From contig JAKSDO010000066.1 in assembly GCA_022360055.1 (NCBI GenBank), positions 20,201-84,200 of the forward strand: DNA of 64,000 nt, read 5' to 3'. This stretch comes from Cytophagales bacterium (GTDB taxonomy: Bacteria; Bacteroidota; Bacteroidia; Cytophagales; Cyclobacteriaceae). Position numbers and translations under genes: made by a program. Below are positions 8,785 to 18,193 of this stretch, piece after piece (the stretch's first letter is position 1; the number at the start of each line of letters is the position of its first letter). The notes under the pieces are model-generated. The model ran no database searches and had not been told where the DNA came from. It saw only the letters and a program-made list of their open reading frames with translations.

Positions 8785-9146
8785 AATAATGATTGTTGTA
8801 TGGTGACACCTGCCATCCACCGGTCATCTCCTCCAACCTCCGCTTCATCCGTGACATCTTCAAACTTCAAGTCACCCTTGTTGAGATATAGTTTGTTGGT
8901 GACCATATTCCCCGTAAAATAAATATCATGAAGACCGTCATTATTTACATCGCCGATGGCGACGCCTCCTCCGTTATAGAAATAATAGTAGTTAATATAT
9001 CCCCACTCTTCTGTTTCGGATAGCACATTTTTGAAATGAATGTTGCTTTGGTTGGGGGAGACTATTGAAAATAGGGTTTCCCGATCACCGCAACATGAAC
9101 AAATAGCTAATCCAAAAATAGTTATAACCCGAATTTGAATTGGCAT
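8781..9146 (-). pseudogene. Truncated VCBS/FG-GAP (CRTAC1/UnbV-like) lipoprotein
   Basis: This 121-residue open frame matches only the beginning of the large ASPIC/UnbV-type repeat proteins. It shows a lipoprotein-like signal (MPIQIRVITIFGLAICSCCGD), the block NIHFKNVLSETEEWGYINYYYFYNG and one calcium-type VCBS repeat, GDVNNDGLHDIYFTGN. It then stops after ...WMAGVTI with five unrelated residues. Family members normally run to several hundred or over a thousand residues. The stop overlaps the sulfatase start as ATGA. The likely cause is an internal deletion that fused the 5' end of the gene directly to the sulfatase. An alternative upstream ATG at 9191 overlaps the GH16 stop (TAATG). Confidence 0.7.
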
Positions 9147-9190
9147 CTTGCGCACCCCAGAACTTTGATGACAATGAATCCAGTTTTCCA

Positions 9191-10060
9191 TTACTCCCTT
9201 TTTTCCCGATAAATCCGCACATAATCCACTTCAAATCTCGCTGGAAATGTCGTTCCGGAAGGATCGCCGCCATTACTTCCAATGGCCAGATTAAGCAATA
9301 AATAATGAGGTTGCTTAAATGGGTTTTCGATTTCACTCGCAGGGTTGATTGTTTTGCTTAATCGTACGGTATTTAAAAGCTCGTCATCAAGAAACAGCTC
9401 AATTTTGTCTTCGGTCCAATCCATGCGCCAAACATGAAACTCATTTGCCCAATCTGCAGGAAAGGAGCTGATATGCTTTTTAAATCCATCCCATTTCGGC
9501 ACCCATCTTTGATCGGTTCCCCAGGCAAAATTGGCCAATATATAATCCGAATAATATTCCATAATATCAATCTCCCCGTTACTTGGCCACTCTCCTTCAA
9601 TGCCAAGTGTCCATATTGCCGGCCACATACCGCGTCGTACATCGATTTTAGCTTTAATCTCGAAACGGCCATATTTCCAGCTATGCAATCCACGGGTCAT
9701 TAAACTCGACGAGGTGTAATGCGCAAACTCCCTGGAAGTTTTCCAATCCGTGCCATTGGGATCATAATTCGGGTTGGGTATGTCCTCCCTTCTACCTTCG
9801 ATGATCAATAATCCGTTTTCACAATAGGCATTTTCTTTCCGGTACCACTGCAGTTCTTTATTCCTTACAAAGCCATTCTCAAATCCCCAGTTATCGGGAT
9901 TGGGAAAATCACCCTCAAATTCATCCTCAAAGACCAATTCATATTCCGTCTCTTGCTGATCTTCGATCGGACTTATACCATCTCCGTCATCACCCGTACA
10001 GGCAAATAAAATTCCTGTTATCAGGAATAGTATCAACAGCAATATTTTATAATTCCCCAT
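9191..10060 (-). CDS. GH16 family endo-glucanase, laminarinase-like lipoprotein
   Basis: This is a 289-residue glycoside hydrolase family 16 enzyme. From ATG 10060 it begins MGNYKILLLILFLITGILFAC with a lipobox Cys21, so it is expected to be an outer-membrane or periplasmic lipoprotein. The catalytic signature NGEIDIMEY (Glu163 nucleophile, Asp165, Glu168 acid/base) has the beta-bulge spacing E-x-D-x-x-E found in laminarinases and related marine GH16 enzymes. Flanking blocks SRGLHSWKYGRFEIKAKI-like and MWPAIWTLG are typical. A start at 10069 is also possible. The 5' end overlaps the beta-helix gene by 14 bp, indicating an operon. A beta-1,3-glucan or related substrate is inferred, not proven. 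Confidence 0.88.
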   Translation of the reverse strand: MGNYKILLLILFLITGILFACTGDDGDGISPIEDQQETEYELVFEDEFEGDFPNPDNWGFENGFVRNKELQWYRKENAYCENGLLIIEGRREDIPNPNYDPNGTDWKTSREFAHYTSSSLMTRGLHSWKYGRFEIKAKIDVRRGMWPAIWTLGIEGEWPSNGEIDIMEYYSDYILANFAWGTDQRWVPKWDGFKKHISSFPADWANEFHVWRMDWTEDKIELFLDDELLNTVRLSKTINPASEIENPFKQPHYLLLNLAIGSNGGDPSGTTFPARFEVDYVRIYREKRE

Positions 10061-11642
10061 TGTATTCATGTATGCCAATAGACGGATTATTATCCGGGAG
10101 CACTTCATTCCCATAAAAATCCTCTATTCTTTCATCAATCACTTTTAATCCTGAGGCTATCCCTCTGGAATCTTTTTGTAGCTTAAATCCTTTCAGCGAT
10201 GAGATGCCGTGTATACCAACTTCAGGTTTCAGGAATTGAGGGTCACCATATAACGCGCTTTTATCAGAAGGCGGCGATCTGAAAGCTCCATAGTACAAAT
10301 TGTTTTTAAAGATATGACCTCGACTTTCTCCCCAGACAAAATCAGCCGTATCCTCTACATAAAATATATTATTGGCAAAAAAAGTATTTTCCGGCCAGGG
10401 GCCTCCCCAGTTGTCCATATGTACAATGGTTTTATCGATCTCATCTGATTTTTTTCGCGGTACGTAGATGACGTTATTGTATATCCGGCTGTTTTTGCAT
10501 GGACCGCTTATGTGAAAGGTCGGCGAGAAATACCCTTTACGTTTTGTGGGTTCAGCCCGATACCCATCGTTGACACTAAGGTTGTATCGAACGACCGTGC
10601 CAATCGTTCCTATATTTCCGCTTGTTCCGATATTATTACCGTTGTTGCAAATCAACAGGAAACCGCCGGCATTATCATGACTATAATTATATTGAATAAC
10701 GGTATTCCGGCAATTCCAATCGGAGTCAAAGCCCTGCGCATCCCACGGTGCATTGTGACCGCTTACTTCGTTGTATTGGATGGTGGTATGATCACTGCTC
10801 CACGGCCATATGCCCGCAGCAGCCTCGCCCTCCGGCAATATTTCAGGGCAATCCCTCATGATATTGTGTTCGATAAGTGCGCCGTCGCAGCCAATGGGTA
10901 CAATACCATCTCCCGGTATGCGCTCCAATAAATTGTTTCTTACGACGACGTTTATGCTTGGATGCCATTGATCCCGTCGAGTATAGCCTCTGGAATTGAT
11001 CCCGTTGCGTCCGCAATTATAGAGGTGACAGTCTTCTATTCTTAAATCGACAAACCTGGTTTTTATGCGATCGCCTCCGTTTTGCCATAGGATAGCGCTT
11101 CCTCCTCCTTTGCTTTTTACAAGACTGCCATTCACATGATGTATGTCAAGGTTTTTTAAATATATATGATTGCAATCGCCGAAGTTTTCCGCTTGCACCA
11201 CAACACCTCTTCTTCCGGCCTTCCGTTCTTTTCCGGTGTTGGTTATCATAAGGTTATTAATTTCCCAATATGCCACGTTATAGAGTTTTAGGGCTGCATC
11301 GAATTTACCATTTGCTTCGATTCGTGGTTTCGCACCATTTCCGTACATATCAATGACGATGGGATTTTCATCGTTTCCAATACCTTTTGGAATCAGTTGA
11401 CCCTGATATTCCGTACCACATTTAAAAAGTATTTTGTCCCCGGGCTTAAAAAGATGATCATTGACTTTTTCAAGGCTGGCCCAGGCTGCAGATGGCGAAT
11501 TGCCCGAATCCGTATCGTCACCGCTCGCGCTGTCTACGTAGAATGTTTTGTTATCGGCGCACGCACAGGCTACAAGTAAAATCGTAAAATAAAAAGAAGT
11601 ATGAATAAAATATCTCACTGATAGTGTATGAAAAATTGACAT
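10047..11642 (-). CDS. Right-handed parallel beta-helix (pectate-lyase-like) secreted protein
   Basis: This 531-residue protein, started at ATG 11642, has a signal/lipobox-like N-terminus (YFIHTSFYFTILLVACAC). Next is the block TFYVDSASGDDTDSGNSPSAAWASLEKVN that opens many parallel beta-helix polysaccharide-active proteins. The body is a ladder of short turns rich in Asn and Gly (YNYSHDNAGGFLLICNNG, YNLSVNDGYRAE, NNIFYVEDTADFVWG). The likely role is lyase or hydrolase action on the locus substrate, but no catalytic residues can be assigned by eye. It lies 104 bp downstream of susD and overlaps the GH16 gene. Upstream in-frame ATGs as far as 11861 would run into the susD gene and lack a signal peptide. 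Confidence 0.8.
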   Translation of the reverse strand: MSIFHTLSVRYFIHTSFYFTILLVACACADNKTFYVDSASGDDTDSGNSPSAAWASLEKVNDHLFKPGDKILFKCGTEYQGQLIPKGIGNDENPIVIDMYGNGAKPRIEANGKFDAALKLYNVAYWEINNLMITNTGKERKAGRRGVVVQAENFGDCNHIYLKNLDIHHVNGSLVKSKGGGSAILWQNGGDRIKTRFVDLRIEDCHLYNCGRNGINSRGYTRRDQWHPSINVVVRNNLLERIPGDGIVPIGCDGALIEHNIMRDCPEILPEGEAAAGIWPWSSDHTTIQYNEVSGHNAPWDAQGFDSDWNCRNTVIQYNYSHDNAGGFLLICNNGNNIGTSGNIGTIGTVVRYNLSVNDGYRAEPTKRKGYFSPTFHISGPCKNSRIYNNVIYVPRKKSDEIDKTIVHMDNWGGPWPENTFFANNIFYVEDTADFVWGESRGHIFKNNLYYGAFRSPPSDKSALYGDPQFLKPEVGIHGISSLKGFKLQKDSRGIASGLKVIDERIEDFYGNEVLPDNNPSIGIHEYNGEL

Positions 11643-11745
11643 ATCCAATAACTTTTGGTCCCTGTTTTTCAAAAAACCCAAAAATGGGTTGATGGACAAG
11701 AGAACCTCCCGTTCAGGAGGTCTTCTTGTCATCAGGTTATTTTCC

Positions 11746-13293
11746 TCAACCTCCGACCAACCATTCGCTGTGTTGCTCGAGGGCTTTATTATTATCCAGC
11801 TCACTTTGAGGAATCGGCCATTTCCAGTGTTTCGGGTCCAGGAAATTTCTATCCCGTACACTCGGGTAGCCTCGGTCCTTCATTTCCTGTTGCTCGCCCC
11901 CGGTCATATATTCATCATATTTTTCCTTTAATTCTCCCCAGCGCAGCAGATCGAAATACCTCAATCCTTCAAAAGCCGTTTCAACTCTTCGTTCGTGTTT
12001 TACGATATCGAGTAATTCACCCGGACTCAAGCCGATTCCTTCGACATCCTCAACCTTGGGCATATTTACCCGGCCTCTGATTTGATTGATGAGTCCGATC
12101 ACCTCACTTTCCGAATAAGAACCGGATCGGACAAGCGCTTCGGCTCGCATCAATAAGACATGCGCATATCGGATCACATAAAAATCCTGGGGACTATCAA
12201 AGTGGTTCTCATTATTATTTTCTTCCGTCCATTTCCTCATAAATTCGGTTTTTTGACCTTCAACGAGGTCTCCGCGCCACGTGTCTCCGTTAGAGACTAA
12301 TGTTGCGCTGAATCTGGGGTCCCTGTTTTCGGATTTGATATCCGGATTATACAAGGGGGATTGATCAATAGGTAATCCGTCCGTACAATAGAAATCATCG
12401 ACCAGGTTTGGCAACGGGCGCTGATACCCGGCAAATCCCGACCCCCAATAACCGGCGAAACTAGAGCCATTATCCAGAACACGATCAAAAATCACCGAAA
12501 ATACGATTTCATTATTTACTTCATTTTCAGTGGTAAAAAGCGTGCTGTAATCCGGAAATAATGAATAGCCCATTCCTATGACATTACCGGCCATAGCCGC
12601 AGCCTCTCCGAAATATCCGTGCCATAAATATATTCTCGCCAACATAGCCATTCCCGCACCTTTTGTGATTCGCCCCCATTCACTGGCCGGCACTGTTTCG
12701 GGCAAGTCTTCAATGGCGTCTTTCATATCATCGATCATAAAGGTTATAATGGACTCCTGGCTATCTTTCGGTACATTTGATTCTTCTACCGTTTGAGGCT
12801 CGGTAATCAAAGGCACATCTTTAAAGGTCATGGCCAATATATTGTACACGGTGGCGCGGATTACTTTTGCCTCTGCAATCATGCGCGCGGCAACATCGGC
12901 ATCCATATCCTCAATCTCAGGGATTTTTGAAACGACGTTGTTACATCGAACAATTGCCCTGTAACAGTTATTCCATGTATTATTGACCAAACCGTCTGTT
13001 GCCGTATGTTTCCCTTCGGCTACAGCGCCCCCCTGCATCCACTGCCAATTGGTATAGCCATTGTCACTTAAAAAATCGGTCCGGACAACTCCCCCTCCCC
13101 AGGGGTTCGAATCAAAAATATGACGGCTCTGCAAAGCGTCATAGCATCCCATTAGAGCAAGATGGGCATCATTTTCACTCAGCCAGAAGTTGTCTTCGGA
13201 AAGAGATGTCAATGATTTACGTTCTAAAAAATCATCAGAACAACTCGAAATGAAACTCACCAATATAAATAAAGTTAAGATATGTCTTTTCAT
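11746..13293 (-). CDS. SusD/RagB family glycan-binding outer membrane lipoprotein
   Basis: This is a 515-residue SusD homologue. It starts with the lipoprotein signal MKRHILTLFILVSFISSCSDDFLE (Cys18), followed by the conserved FLERKSLTSLSEDNFWLSENDA region and the TPR-like helices of SusD. Late conserved blocks include LLRAEALVRSG-like MRAEALVRSG and VKHERRVETAFEGLRYFDLLRWGE. It caps the SusC channel and binds the glycan at the cell surface. It lies 11 bp downstream of the susC stop. Length and both termini look complete. Confidence 0.95.
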   Translation of the reverse strand: MKRHILTLFILVSFISSCSDDFLERKSLTSLSEDNFWLSENDAHLALMGCYDALQSRHIFDSNPWGGGVVRTDFLSDNGYTNWQWMQGGAVAEGKHTATDGLVNNTWNNCYRAIVRCNNVVSKIPEIEDMDADVAARMIAEAKVIRATVYNILAMTFKDVPLITEPQTVEESNVPKDSQESIITFMIDDMKDAIEDLPETVPASEWGRITKGAGMAMLARIYLWHGYFGEAAAMAGNVIGMGYSLFPDYSTLFTTENEVNNEIVFSVIFDRVLDNGSSFAGYWGSGFAGYQRPLPNLVDDFYCTDGLPIDQSPLYNPDIKSENRDPRFSATLVSNGDTWRGDLVEGQKTEFMRKWTEENNNENHFDSPQDFYVIRYAHVLLMRAEALVRSGSYSESEVIGLINQIRGRVNMPKVEDVEGIGLSPGELLDIVKHERRVETAFEGLRYFDLLRWGELKEKYDEYMTGGEQQEMKDRGYPSVRDRNFLDPKHWKWPIPQSELDNNKALEQHSEWLVGG

Positions 13294-13304
13294 TGTCTCA
13301 ATGT

Positions 13305-16300
13305 TTAAAATGTTAAATGAACACCAAGTGAATAAGTCTTTGTGCTGGGATAGAATCGATTCCTGTCATCATCAGCGCGTTTCTCGGGATCAAACTCCGT
13401 AACTTCCGTCCACGTCAACAGGTTCGTTCCTGAAAAGAAGATCCTGGCACGTTCCAGCTTGGCTTTCCGTGAAAGTTCCAGGGGAAACGTATAACCGAAT
13501 TCCAGGTTTTTCAATCTTACATAGGAAGCATCGGTCATGTAATAGGTAGATCTTTGCGTGTTATTTTGAGCATTCCCCAGTCTCCAGTATGTAGCATTTC
13601 TGTTTTCCGGTGTCCAGTAATCGAGAATGGACGATGTAAATGTCCCATTGTTTTCAGTATTGTACCAATTCCACCGGTCTACGTTGTGAACGCCCTGAAA
13701 AAATGCATAAAGATCAAAGCCTTTGAACGAGCCTCCAAAATTAAATGAGTAACTAAACTCCGGAAAAGGATTTCCGATGATCGTTCTGTCATCGGAATTT
13801 ATTACACCGTCGGGCGCACCCTCAGGGCCGGAAATGTCTTCATATTTGAGATCCCCCTGTTGTAAAGTTCCCCATTGCGAGGCATGTTCGGCAATTTCAT
13901 CATCGCTTTGAAAATACCCCTGCGCAATATAACCATAGTAGGAACCGATAGGGTACCCCACCTGATTAATAGTATTTCCGCTGATCCAGTCTTCTCTGCC
14001 GGCGATGTCCTTAATTTCATTCTTGACCCTGGATAGATTGAACCCCACAAAGTAAGACAAATCGGTATTTATATTATCCATCCATTTTACATCCAGTTCC
14101 CATCCGATGTTTTGAACCTCCGCTACATTTTGATAGGGGAAAGTACCGACTCCCAGTGTTCTGGGCTGAGGTATCCTGATCAGTACGTCCGAAGATACCT
14201 TATCGAAGTAATCTGCCACAACCTGCAGTCGATCGTCCAAAAAGTTGATATCGAGACCTATATCCGTCATCGTGGTTGTTTCCCACGTCAAATTGGGATT
14301 GGCCAGTTCCGTGATGGCAACGCCTCCGGCAATATCTCCGCCCGGCAAATAATCCTGCCCGGTAGATATGTTTTGGACGTAGGCGTAATTACCAATTTCC
14401 TGGTTCCCCAATTGTCCCCAGCTTCCTCTTAATTTTAAGAACGACAGGAAACCGGTATTACTCATAAATGATTCTTCGGTCATCACCCATCCCGCTGAAA
14501 AGGACGGGAATGTGCCCCATCGATTGTGGGTGGGCATTCTGGATGATCCGTCGTGACGAATATTGAATTCAAACATGTACGTATCCCTGAAATTATAGTT
14601 TACACGTCCAAAAAAGGATTCGAGCGCCACTTCATGGGCATTGCCCCTTACCTGCGGGTTGTTAACACCGCCATCCAGCTCATGAATTTCGTTATTTGGG
14701 AAATTTTCGATATAACCTTGATTGAAGTTATCTCTTTCGTATTGTGCAGTGTGTCCTCCTAACACTAAAAGATTATGATCTCCAAAACTTTTCTGATAGG
14801 TAATCAGGTTTTCCAACAAATTCCTCGTAAATACCCTGCCCGATTTGGTGAGGTTATTATTTATGTTCTCGCTTATCACTACACCTTGGGCATCTTTAAT
14901 CTGATAAGTCGGGATGAATTTTGAGGAGTTTGTATTATTATAGATGGTCGCAAAACTCGGAGTCCACTTCAATCCCTTTACAAATTCCAATTCTGCGAAC
15001 AGGCGGCTCTCAAACCTGTATTGATCTGTGTGATTATCGCCGGTAGCATTCGCAAAATGGATGTTTCTCGTGATTGCTCCCTGGTCGGGAAACAGTCCGT
15101 CGACACTTCCGAAATCACCGCTCGAATAATAGGTCGGGACAGTAGGATTGGTAAATCGCCTCAGAGAATAAATTAAACTGTTATCACCTGTTCCTGTGGT
15201 TGGAAAAACAGCATGTTCATTGTAGTGCCGTTTAAAACCAAAAACATTCAAACCGATTTTGAATATCTTATTAACCTTAATGTCAAGATTACTCCTGAGG
15301 CTATATCGATTGGCTGCCGTACCTGAGAGAATCCCTTCCTGGTCAAAAAACTCGCCCGACACCATAAACTGAGTTTTTTCATTCCCTCCACTAACGGACA
15401 TGTAGTAGGTTTGCATCGGGGCTGTCCCAAAAGCTTCGTCATACCAATCCGTGTTAGCAAAATGATCCGGATCGGAACCGTCGCGCATGGCCTGGATCAT
15501 TTCCGGTGTGTACAGCTCCTGTCCACCTTCCCCGACAGACCACAGGTTCTTCATTTCGGAATTTTCCGGAGATGCCAGTAGATTCGGGTCAAACAATAAT
15601 TCCTGGAATGCCCAGTTGGTTTTTACATTTACATTGATACTGCCATCCGAAGATTTGCCCCTCTTTGTAGTCACCAAAATTACGCCGTTCGCTGCGCGAA
15701 CTCCATAGATCGAGGCCGATGCTGCATCTTTTAAAACTGTCACATTTTCAATATCGGAAACGGGAATCTGATTAAGCTGACTTTGTACACCATCCACAAT
15801 AACCAACGGCTCCTGCCCTGAATTAAATGTACCGATACCCCGGATCCTGATCTGCGGATTGTCCTTTCCAGGTTGCGGGTCTATACTGCTTACGGTTACG
15901 CCGGGTAATCTGCCCTGCAATAAAGTCGCCGTATTGGCAGCGGGGATGGTCTGTATATCGTCCGTATTAATTGAGGAGACGGCGCCGGTAAGGTTTTCCT
16001 TTTTCTGGGTGCCATAACCCACAACAATGATCTCTTCCAGTTGCGTGAGGTCAGGAACCAATGTCATATCAATCACGGTACGCGTTCCAACTACAATCTC
16101 CTCCTGGATAAATCCTACGGAACTGAATACCAATACGGCATTTTGATCAGGCACCTCTAAAGAGTAATTCCCCTCTATGTCCGTCACAGTCCCGTGAGAA
16201 GTACCTTTTACAATCACATTTACTCCCGGCAAACCGCTGGCGTCTTCGGAAGAGGTCGCCCTGCCCGTTATGGTGATACCTTGAATAACAACTTCTATTT

Positions 16301-16691
16301 CATTCCCTCCTTTATTAACCGACTCCTTAAAAGAAATGTGAATACTGTTGTTGATCTGTTTGAACTTCAGGTTTGTATTCTTGGAGATTTCCAGCAGTAT
16401 TTCTCCAACAGTATTTTTCCTTTTTCTCGTGGAATACTTGAATCCGGTGTTCAGTATCTCGTTGTCATAAGAAAACTCAAAATCGGTTCTGAGCTCTATT
16501 TCCTGCAATACCTGATTTAATTCAGCCTCAGTGAGCAAAAGGTTTATATGGGTCTCCTTGATACTTTTTATTTGTTGGGCACTTACGCTGCTGGCTTGCA
16601 ATGCTCCAATAAGGATACAATTTATAATAAGAGCGTATAAACTAAACCTTGACATTCTTATTAAGATTTGTCGTAATAATTTTAAATTCAT
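13305..16691 (-). CDS. SusC/RagA family TonB-linked outer membrane transporter with N-terminal STN signalling domain
   Basis: This 1128-residue protein starts at ATG 16691 with a long signal region ending near ASSVSAQQ. An STN (secretin/TonB N-terminal) domain follows (about 45-125), then a carboxypeptidase-like beta-sandwich (GRATSSEDASGLPGVNVIVKG) and the plug (LTGAVSSINTDDIQTIPAANTATLLQGRLPGV; conserved IRIRGIGTF, VIVDGV, VLKDAASASIYGVRAANGVILVTTKRG). A beta-barrel fills the rest. The STN domain is the part that signals through FecR to an ECF sigma, and matching FecR and sigma genes lie directly upstream. Substrate uptake would be TonB-energised. The ATG at 16754 is rejected because it adds 21 residues before the signal. 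Confidence 0.95.
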   Translation of the reverse strand: MNLKLLRQILIRMSRFSLYALIINCILIGALQASSVSAQQIKSIKETHINLLLTEAELNQVLQEIELRTDFEFSYDNEILNTGFKYSTRKRKNTVGEILLEISKNTNLKFKQINNSIHISFKESVNKGGNEIEVVIQGITITGRATSSEDASGLPGVNVIVKGTSHGTVTDIEGNYSLEVPDQNAVLVFSSVGFIQEEIVVGTRTVIDMTLVPDLTQLEEIIVVGYGTQKKENLTGAVSSINTDDIQTIPAANTATLLQGRLPGVTVSSIDPQPGKDNPQIRIRGIGTFNSGQEPLVIVDGVQSQLNQIPVSDIENVTVLKDAASASIYGVRAANGVILVTTKRGKSSDGSINVNVKTNWAFQELLFDPNLLASPENSEMKNLWSVGEGGQELYTPEMIQAMRDGSDPDHFANTDWYDEAFGTAPMQTYYMSVSGGNEKTQFMVSGEFFDQEGILSGTAANRYSLRSNLDIKVNKIFKIGLNVFGFKRHYNEHAVFPTTGTGDNSLIYSLRRFTNPTVPTYYSSGDFGSVDGLFPDQGAITRNIHFANATGDNHTDQYRFESRLFAELEFVKGLKWTPSFATIYNNTNSSKFIPTYQIKDAQGVVISENINNNLTKSGRVFTRNLLENLITYQKSFGDHNLLVLGGHTAQYERDNFNQGYIENFPNNEIHELDGGVNNPQVRGNAHEVALESFFGRVNYNFRDTYMFEFNIRHDGSSRMPTHNRWGTFPSFSAGWVMTEESFMSNTGFLSFLKLRGSWGQLGNQEIGNYAYVQNISTGQDYLPGGDIAGGVAITELANPNLTWETTTMTDIGLDINFLDDRLQVVADYFDKVSSDVLIRIPQPRTLGVGTFPYQNVAEVQNIGWELDVKWMDNINTDLSYFVGFNLSRVKNEIKDIAGREDWISGNTINQVGYPIGSYYGYIAQGYFQSDDEIAEHASQWGTLQQGDLKYEDISGPEGAPDGVINSDDRTIIGNPFPEFSYSFNFGGSFKGFDLYAFFQGVHNVDRWNWYNTENNGTFTSSILDYWTPENRNATYWRLGNAQNNTQRSTYYMTDASYVRLKNLEFGYTFPLELSRKAKLERARIFFSGTNLLTWTEVTEFDPEKRADDDRNRFYPSTKTYSLGVHLTF

Positions 16692-16785
16692 AATTTTATG
16701 TATTAAGTATTTAGAAAAATTTATTTTCAGCCTATGTGATGCGGGAACATCCATAGGCTCTTTTTCATTTCATAGGCATACAATA

Positions 16786-17802
16786 TTATTTGTTAAACAT
16801 TATTTCCACATTTTTTTTATCGATATGGTAATTGAAGTGGTAAACAAATGCCAATCCCTCCAATACCTCTTTTAAATATTCGTTGTCGTAATAACCCGAA
16901 TAGACAATATCGGAATCCGATGAATTTTGAATAGAAATATCCACACCATACCATTCTTCCAATTTCTCTATTATTTCATAGAGCGGAGCATGATCAAAGT
17001 AAAGTACACCATCCTTCCAGGCTATTTTTTTGCCCGGATCAAACAATTCCACATCAATTCTTCCCGATTCTTGCACGACAGCCATTTCACCAGGATAAAG
17101 AATTACGGAATCACTCGAGCCCTTTGAGACCTGAACTTTCCCCGTCACCAAAGCGATTTCAATATCCGATGTAAAAGAATTGATATTAAAACTTGTGCCA
17201 AGCGCCGTAGTGGTAATTTGCTCGGTCACAACCTTAAATGGCGCCAACGTATCCCTGACCACATCGAAAAATGCCTCTCCTTCCAAATAAACAATTCTTT
17301 CGTTGCCACTAAACGGGAATTCGTATTTAACCGAACTGGATGAATTGAGCACGACGACGGAACCGTCGGGAAGATTGGTCGTTAGTTTTTGCCCTCGATG
17401 AGTGGACTTCTCTATTAGGTTTTTCGAAATTATTTCTTTCGAAGGATTCTTCAGATTATTCAATACAAAATATAATCCGGAAGAAACCGCCAAGAAGAAA
17501 CCAACAACCGCTGCCCTCAAAACCCAGGGATGAATCTTTCTCGCTCGAACATTATTGCTATTTTCAAAAATCAGAATATTCTCGTCAATATTATTCTTTA
17601 TCTTTTCAACTTTTGAGGCATCATATTCTTCGCGCTTAAACCGGAACGGATTAAACAGTGCTTCGGCCAGGTGTACAATCTCTTGTCTATCCGGATTGTC
17701 GTTAAGCCATTTATCCCATTTCGGATCTTGTTTATTTTTGATCCATGAAATGAAAGACTCATCCACAATCAGTTTCTCAAATAACTCTTCGCTATTTTTC
17801 AT
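16786..17802 (-). CDS. FecR family anti-sigma factor (DUF4974 C-terminus)
   Basis: This 338-residue anti-sigma regulator has a cytoplasmic N-terminal part and a single membrane segment at about 94-114 (LRAAVVGFFLAVSSGLYFVL). The periplasmic FecR domain (THRGQKLTTNLPDGSVVVLNSSSSVKYE, LEGEAFFDV, ALGTSFNINSF) is followed by a DUF4974-type C-terminal domain (LEEWYGVDISI). It should hold the ECF sigma inactive until the SusC STN domain signals substrate. Its ATG is exactly abutted by a dispersed 91-bp repeat (17803-17893), which therefore forms its 5' leader. Confidence 0.93.
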   Translation of the reverse strand: MKNSEELFEKLIVDESFISWIKNKQDPKWDKWLNDNPDRQEIVHLAEALFNPFRFKREEYDASKVEKIKNNIDENILIFENSNNVRARKIHPWVLRAAVVGFFLAVSSGLYFVLNNLKNPSKEIISKNLIEKSTHRGQKLTTNLPDGSVVVLNSSSSVKYEFPFSGNERIVYLEGEAFFDVVRDTLAPFKVVTEQITTTALGTSFNINSFTSDIEIALVTGKVQVSKGSSDSVILYPGEMAVVQESGRIDVELFDPGKKIAWKDGVLYFDHAPLYEIIEKLEEWYGVDISIQNSSDSDIVYSGYYDNEYLKEVLEGLAFVYHFNYHIDKKNVEIMFNK

Positions 17803-17893
17803 CCGTTTATATTTTTTTTAAGTCACTGACAAACAGAGAAATATAATCATGCTCGTGCGTGTCCCGAATTTGCTCCGGTCCCACCGGTTTCAT
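17803..17893 (-). repeat. Start-codon-abutting dispersed repeat, copy C (leader of fecR)
   Basis: On the minus strand this 91-bp unit begins ATGAAACCGGTGGGACCGG and ends ...AAAAAAATATAAACGG immediately before the FecR ATG at 17802. It can be read as MKPVGPEQIRDTHEHDY... ending at a TAA. It is clearly related, by eye at roughly four bases in five, to the copies at 26345-26523, 49985-50074 and 52155-52244. A perfect 12-bp inverted repeat links the unit to its flank: AATCATGCTCGT (17845-17856, plus strand) and ACGAGCATGATT (17897-17908). Confidence 0.85.
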
Positions 17894-18193
17894 CAAACGA
17901 GCATGATTAAAAGCAGCCTATATACTCTAAATACATAAGTCGACGGGATTACCCCATTTTTTTGAAGTATTTTGACCTGAAATACGCAATAGCCTTTCTA
18001 TTCCGATCCTAAATTACTTCAAATCAGTCCCTTCGTTTCGTTTTACTTTTCACTATAGCGATGCTATGCTGTCAAAGTAAAACTTCCTGATTTATTGCAA
18101 TTCAAGCGCTCATAACGAGAGCTGTCACATAATCCAGGTTTAAAAAAAATTGGCGGTAGTATATTCTTGACCCGGCAAAAAAACAGAAACTCA
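17894..18193. other. Sigma-fecR intergenic region with strong hairpin
   Basis: No gene is seen. GTTTTACTTT at 18040-18049 and its exact complement AAAGTAAAAC at 18074-18083 flank an inner imperfect palindrome CTATAGCGATGCTAT, giving a 44-nt hairpin. A weaker pairing (GTATTT...GAAATAC) lies at about 17966-17988. The region separates the ECF sigma stop from the fecR leader and could carry a transcription terminator, an attenuator, or a REP-like unit. Nothing in it resembles a protein. Confidence 0.5.
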
